NCBI GenBank assembly: GCA_900321055.1
Contig: ONUQ01000080.1
Location: forward strand, 1-6,539
Source of the DNA: an uncultured Elusimicrobia bacterium
GTDB taxonomy: Bacteria; Elusimicrobiota; Endomicrobiia; Endomicrobiales; Endomicrobiaceae
Reading direction: 5' to 3'
DNA length: 6,539 bases
Part shown: positions 6,517-6,539 of the stretch, in pieces
Layout: each line of letters begins with the position of its first letter
Numbering within the stretch: the first letter of the stretch is position 1
Translations under genes and position numbers: made by a program
The notes under the pieces: generated by a model
What the model was told of the DNA's origin: nothing
Databases searched by the model: none
Seen by the model: only the letters and a program-made list of their open reading frames with translations

Positions 6517-6539
6517 GTAAAGATTAGATTGTTCTTAAA

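Overview
The window is AT-rich (roughly 30% GC by eye). Every gene I can support lies on the minus strand. Read in transcription order (right to left) it holds: an AAA_14/DUF4143-type ATPase (6409-5165), an M20 metallopeptidase resembling PepT (4976-3813), a small secreted protein that is probably a lipoprotein (3603-3043), the ClpB disaggregase (2903-321), and tRNA-Ser(GCU), whose 3' end is cut off by the window edge (85-1). The low GC, the CIRCE-type heat-shock operator, strong Shine-Dalgarno sites and the DUF4143 ATPase fit a low-GC anaerobic bacterium. Elusimicrobiota/Endomicrobia, Spirochaetota, Fusobacteria or a clostridial relative are all possible, and nothing here decides between them.

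The genes look like separate transcription units rather than one operon. Plausible sigma70-type promoters precede the ATPase, the peptidase, clpB and the tRNA. Only the lipoprotein gene lacks a clear one. The clpB promoter is the best supported: TTGACA, a 17-bp spacer and TATATT, with a 15/18 match to the CIRCE consensus over the likely start site, which implies HrcA repression. This is a housekeeping neighbourhood (protein disaggregation, peptide breakdown, a tRNA) with one accessory gene. No phage, IS, CRISPR or toxin-antitoxin structure is visible.

The most interesting signal is non-coding. A 55-bp sequence occurs twice (4999-5053 and 6431-6485) with 51/55 identity. Each copy sits in the leader of a gene, in the same orientation, and ends 22 or 21 nt before the start codon. 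The two genes are unrelated (peptidase and ATPase). It is either a dispersed repeat that inserts between promoter and ribosome-binding site, or a shared regulatory leader; the sequence alone does not decide. A second element, a 16-bp perfect inverted repeat with a 17-nt loop (176-228), separates clpB from the tRNA and does not look like a normal terminator for clpB. I do not see a convincing new multi-gene system in this window.
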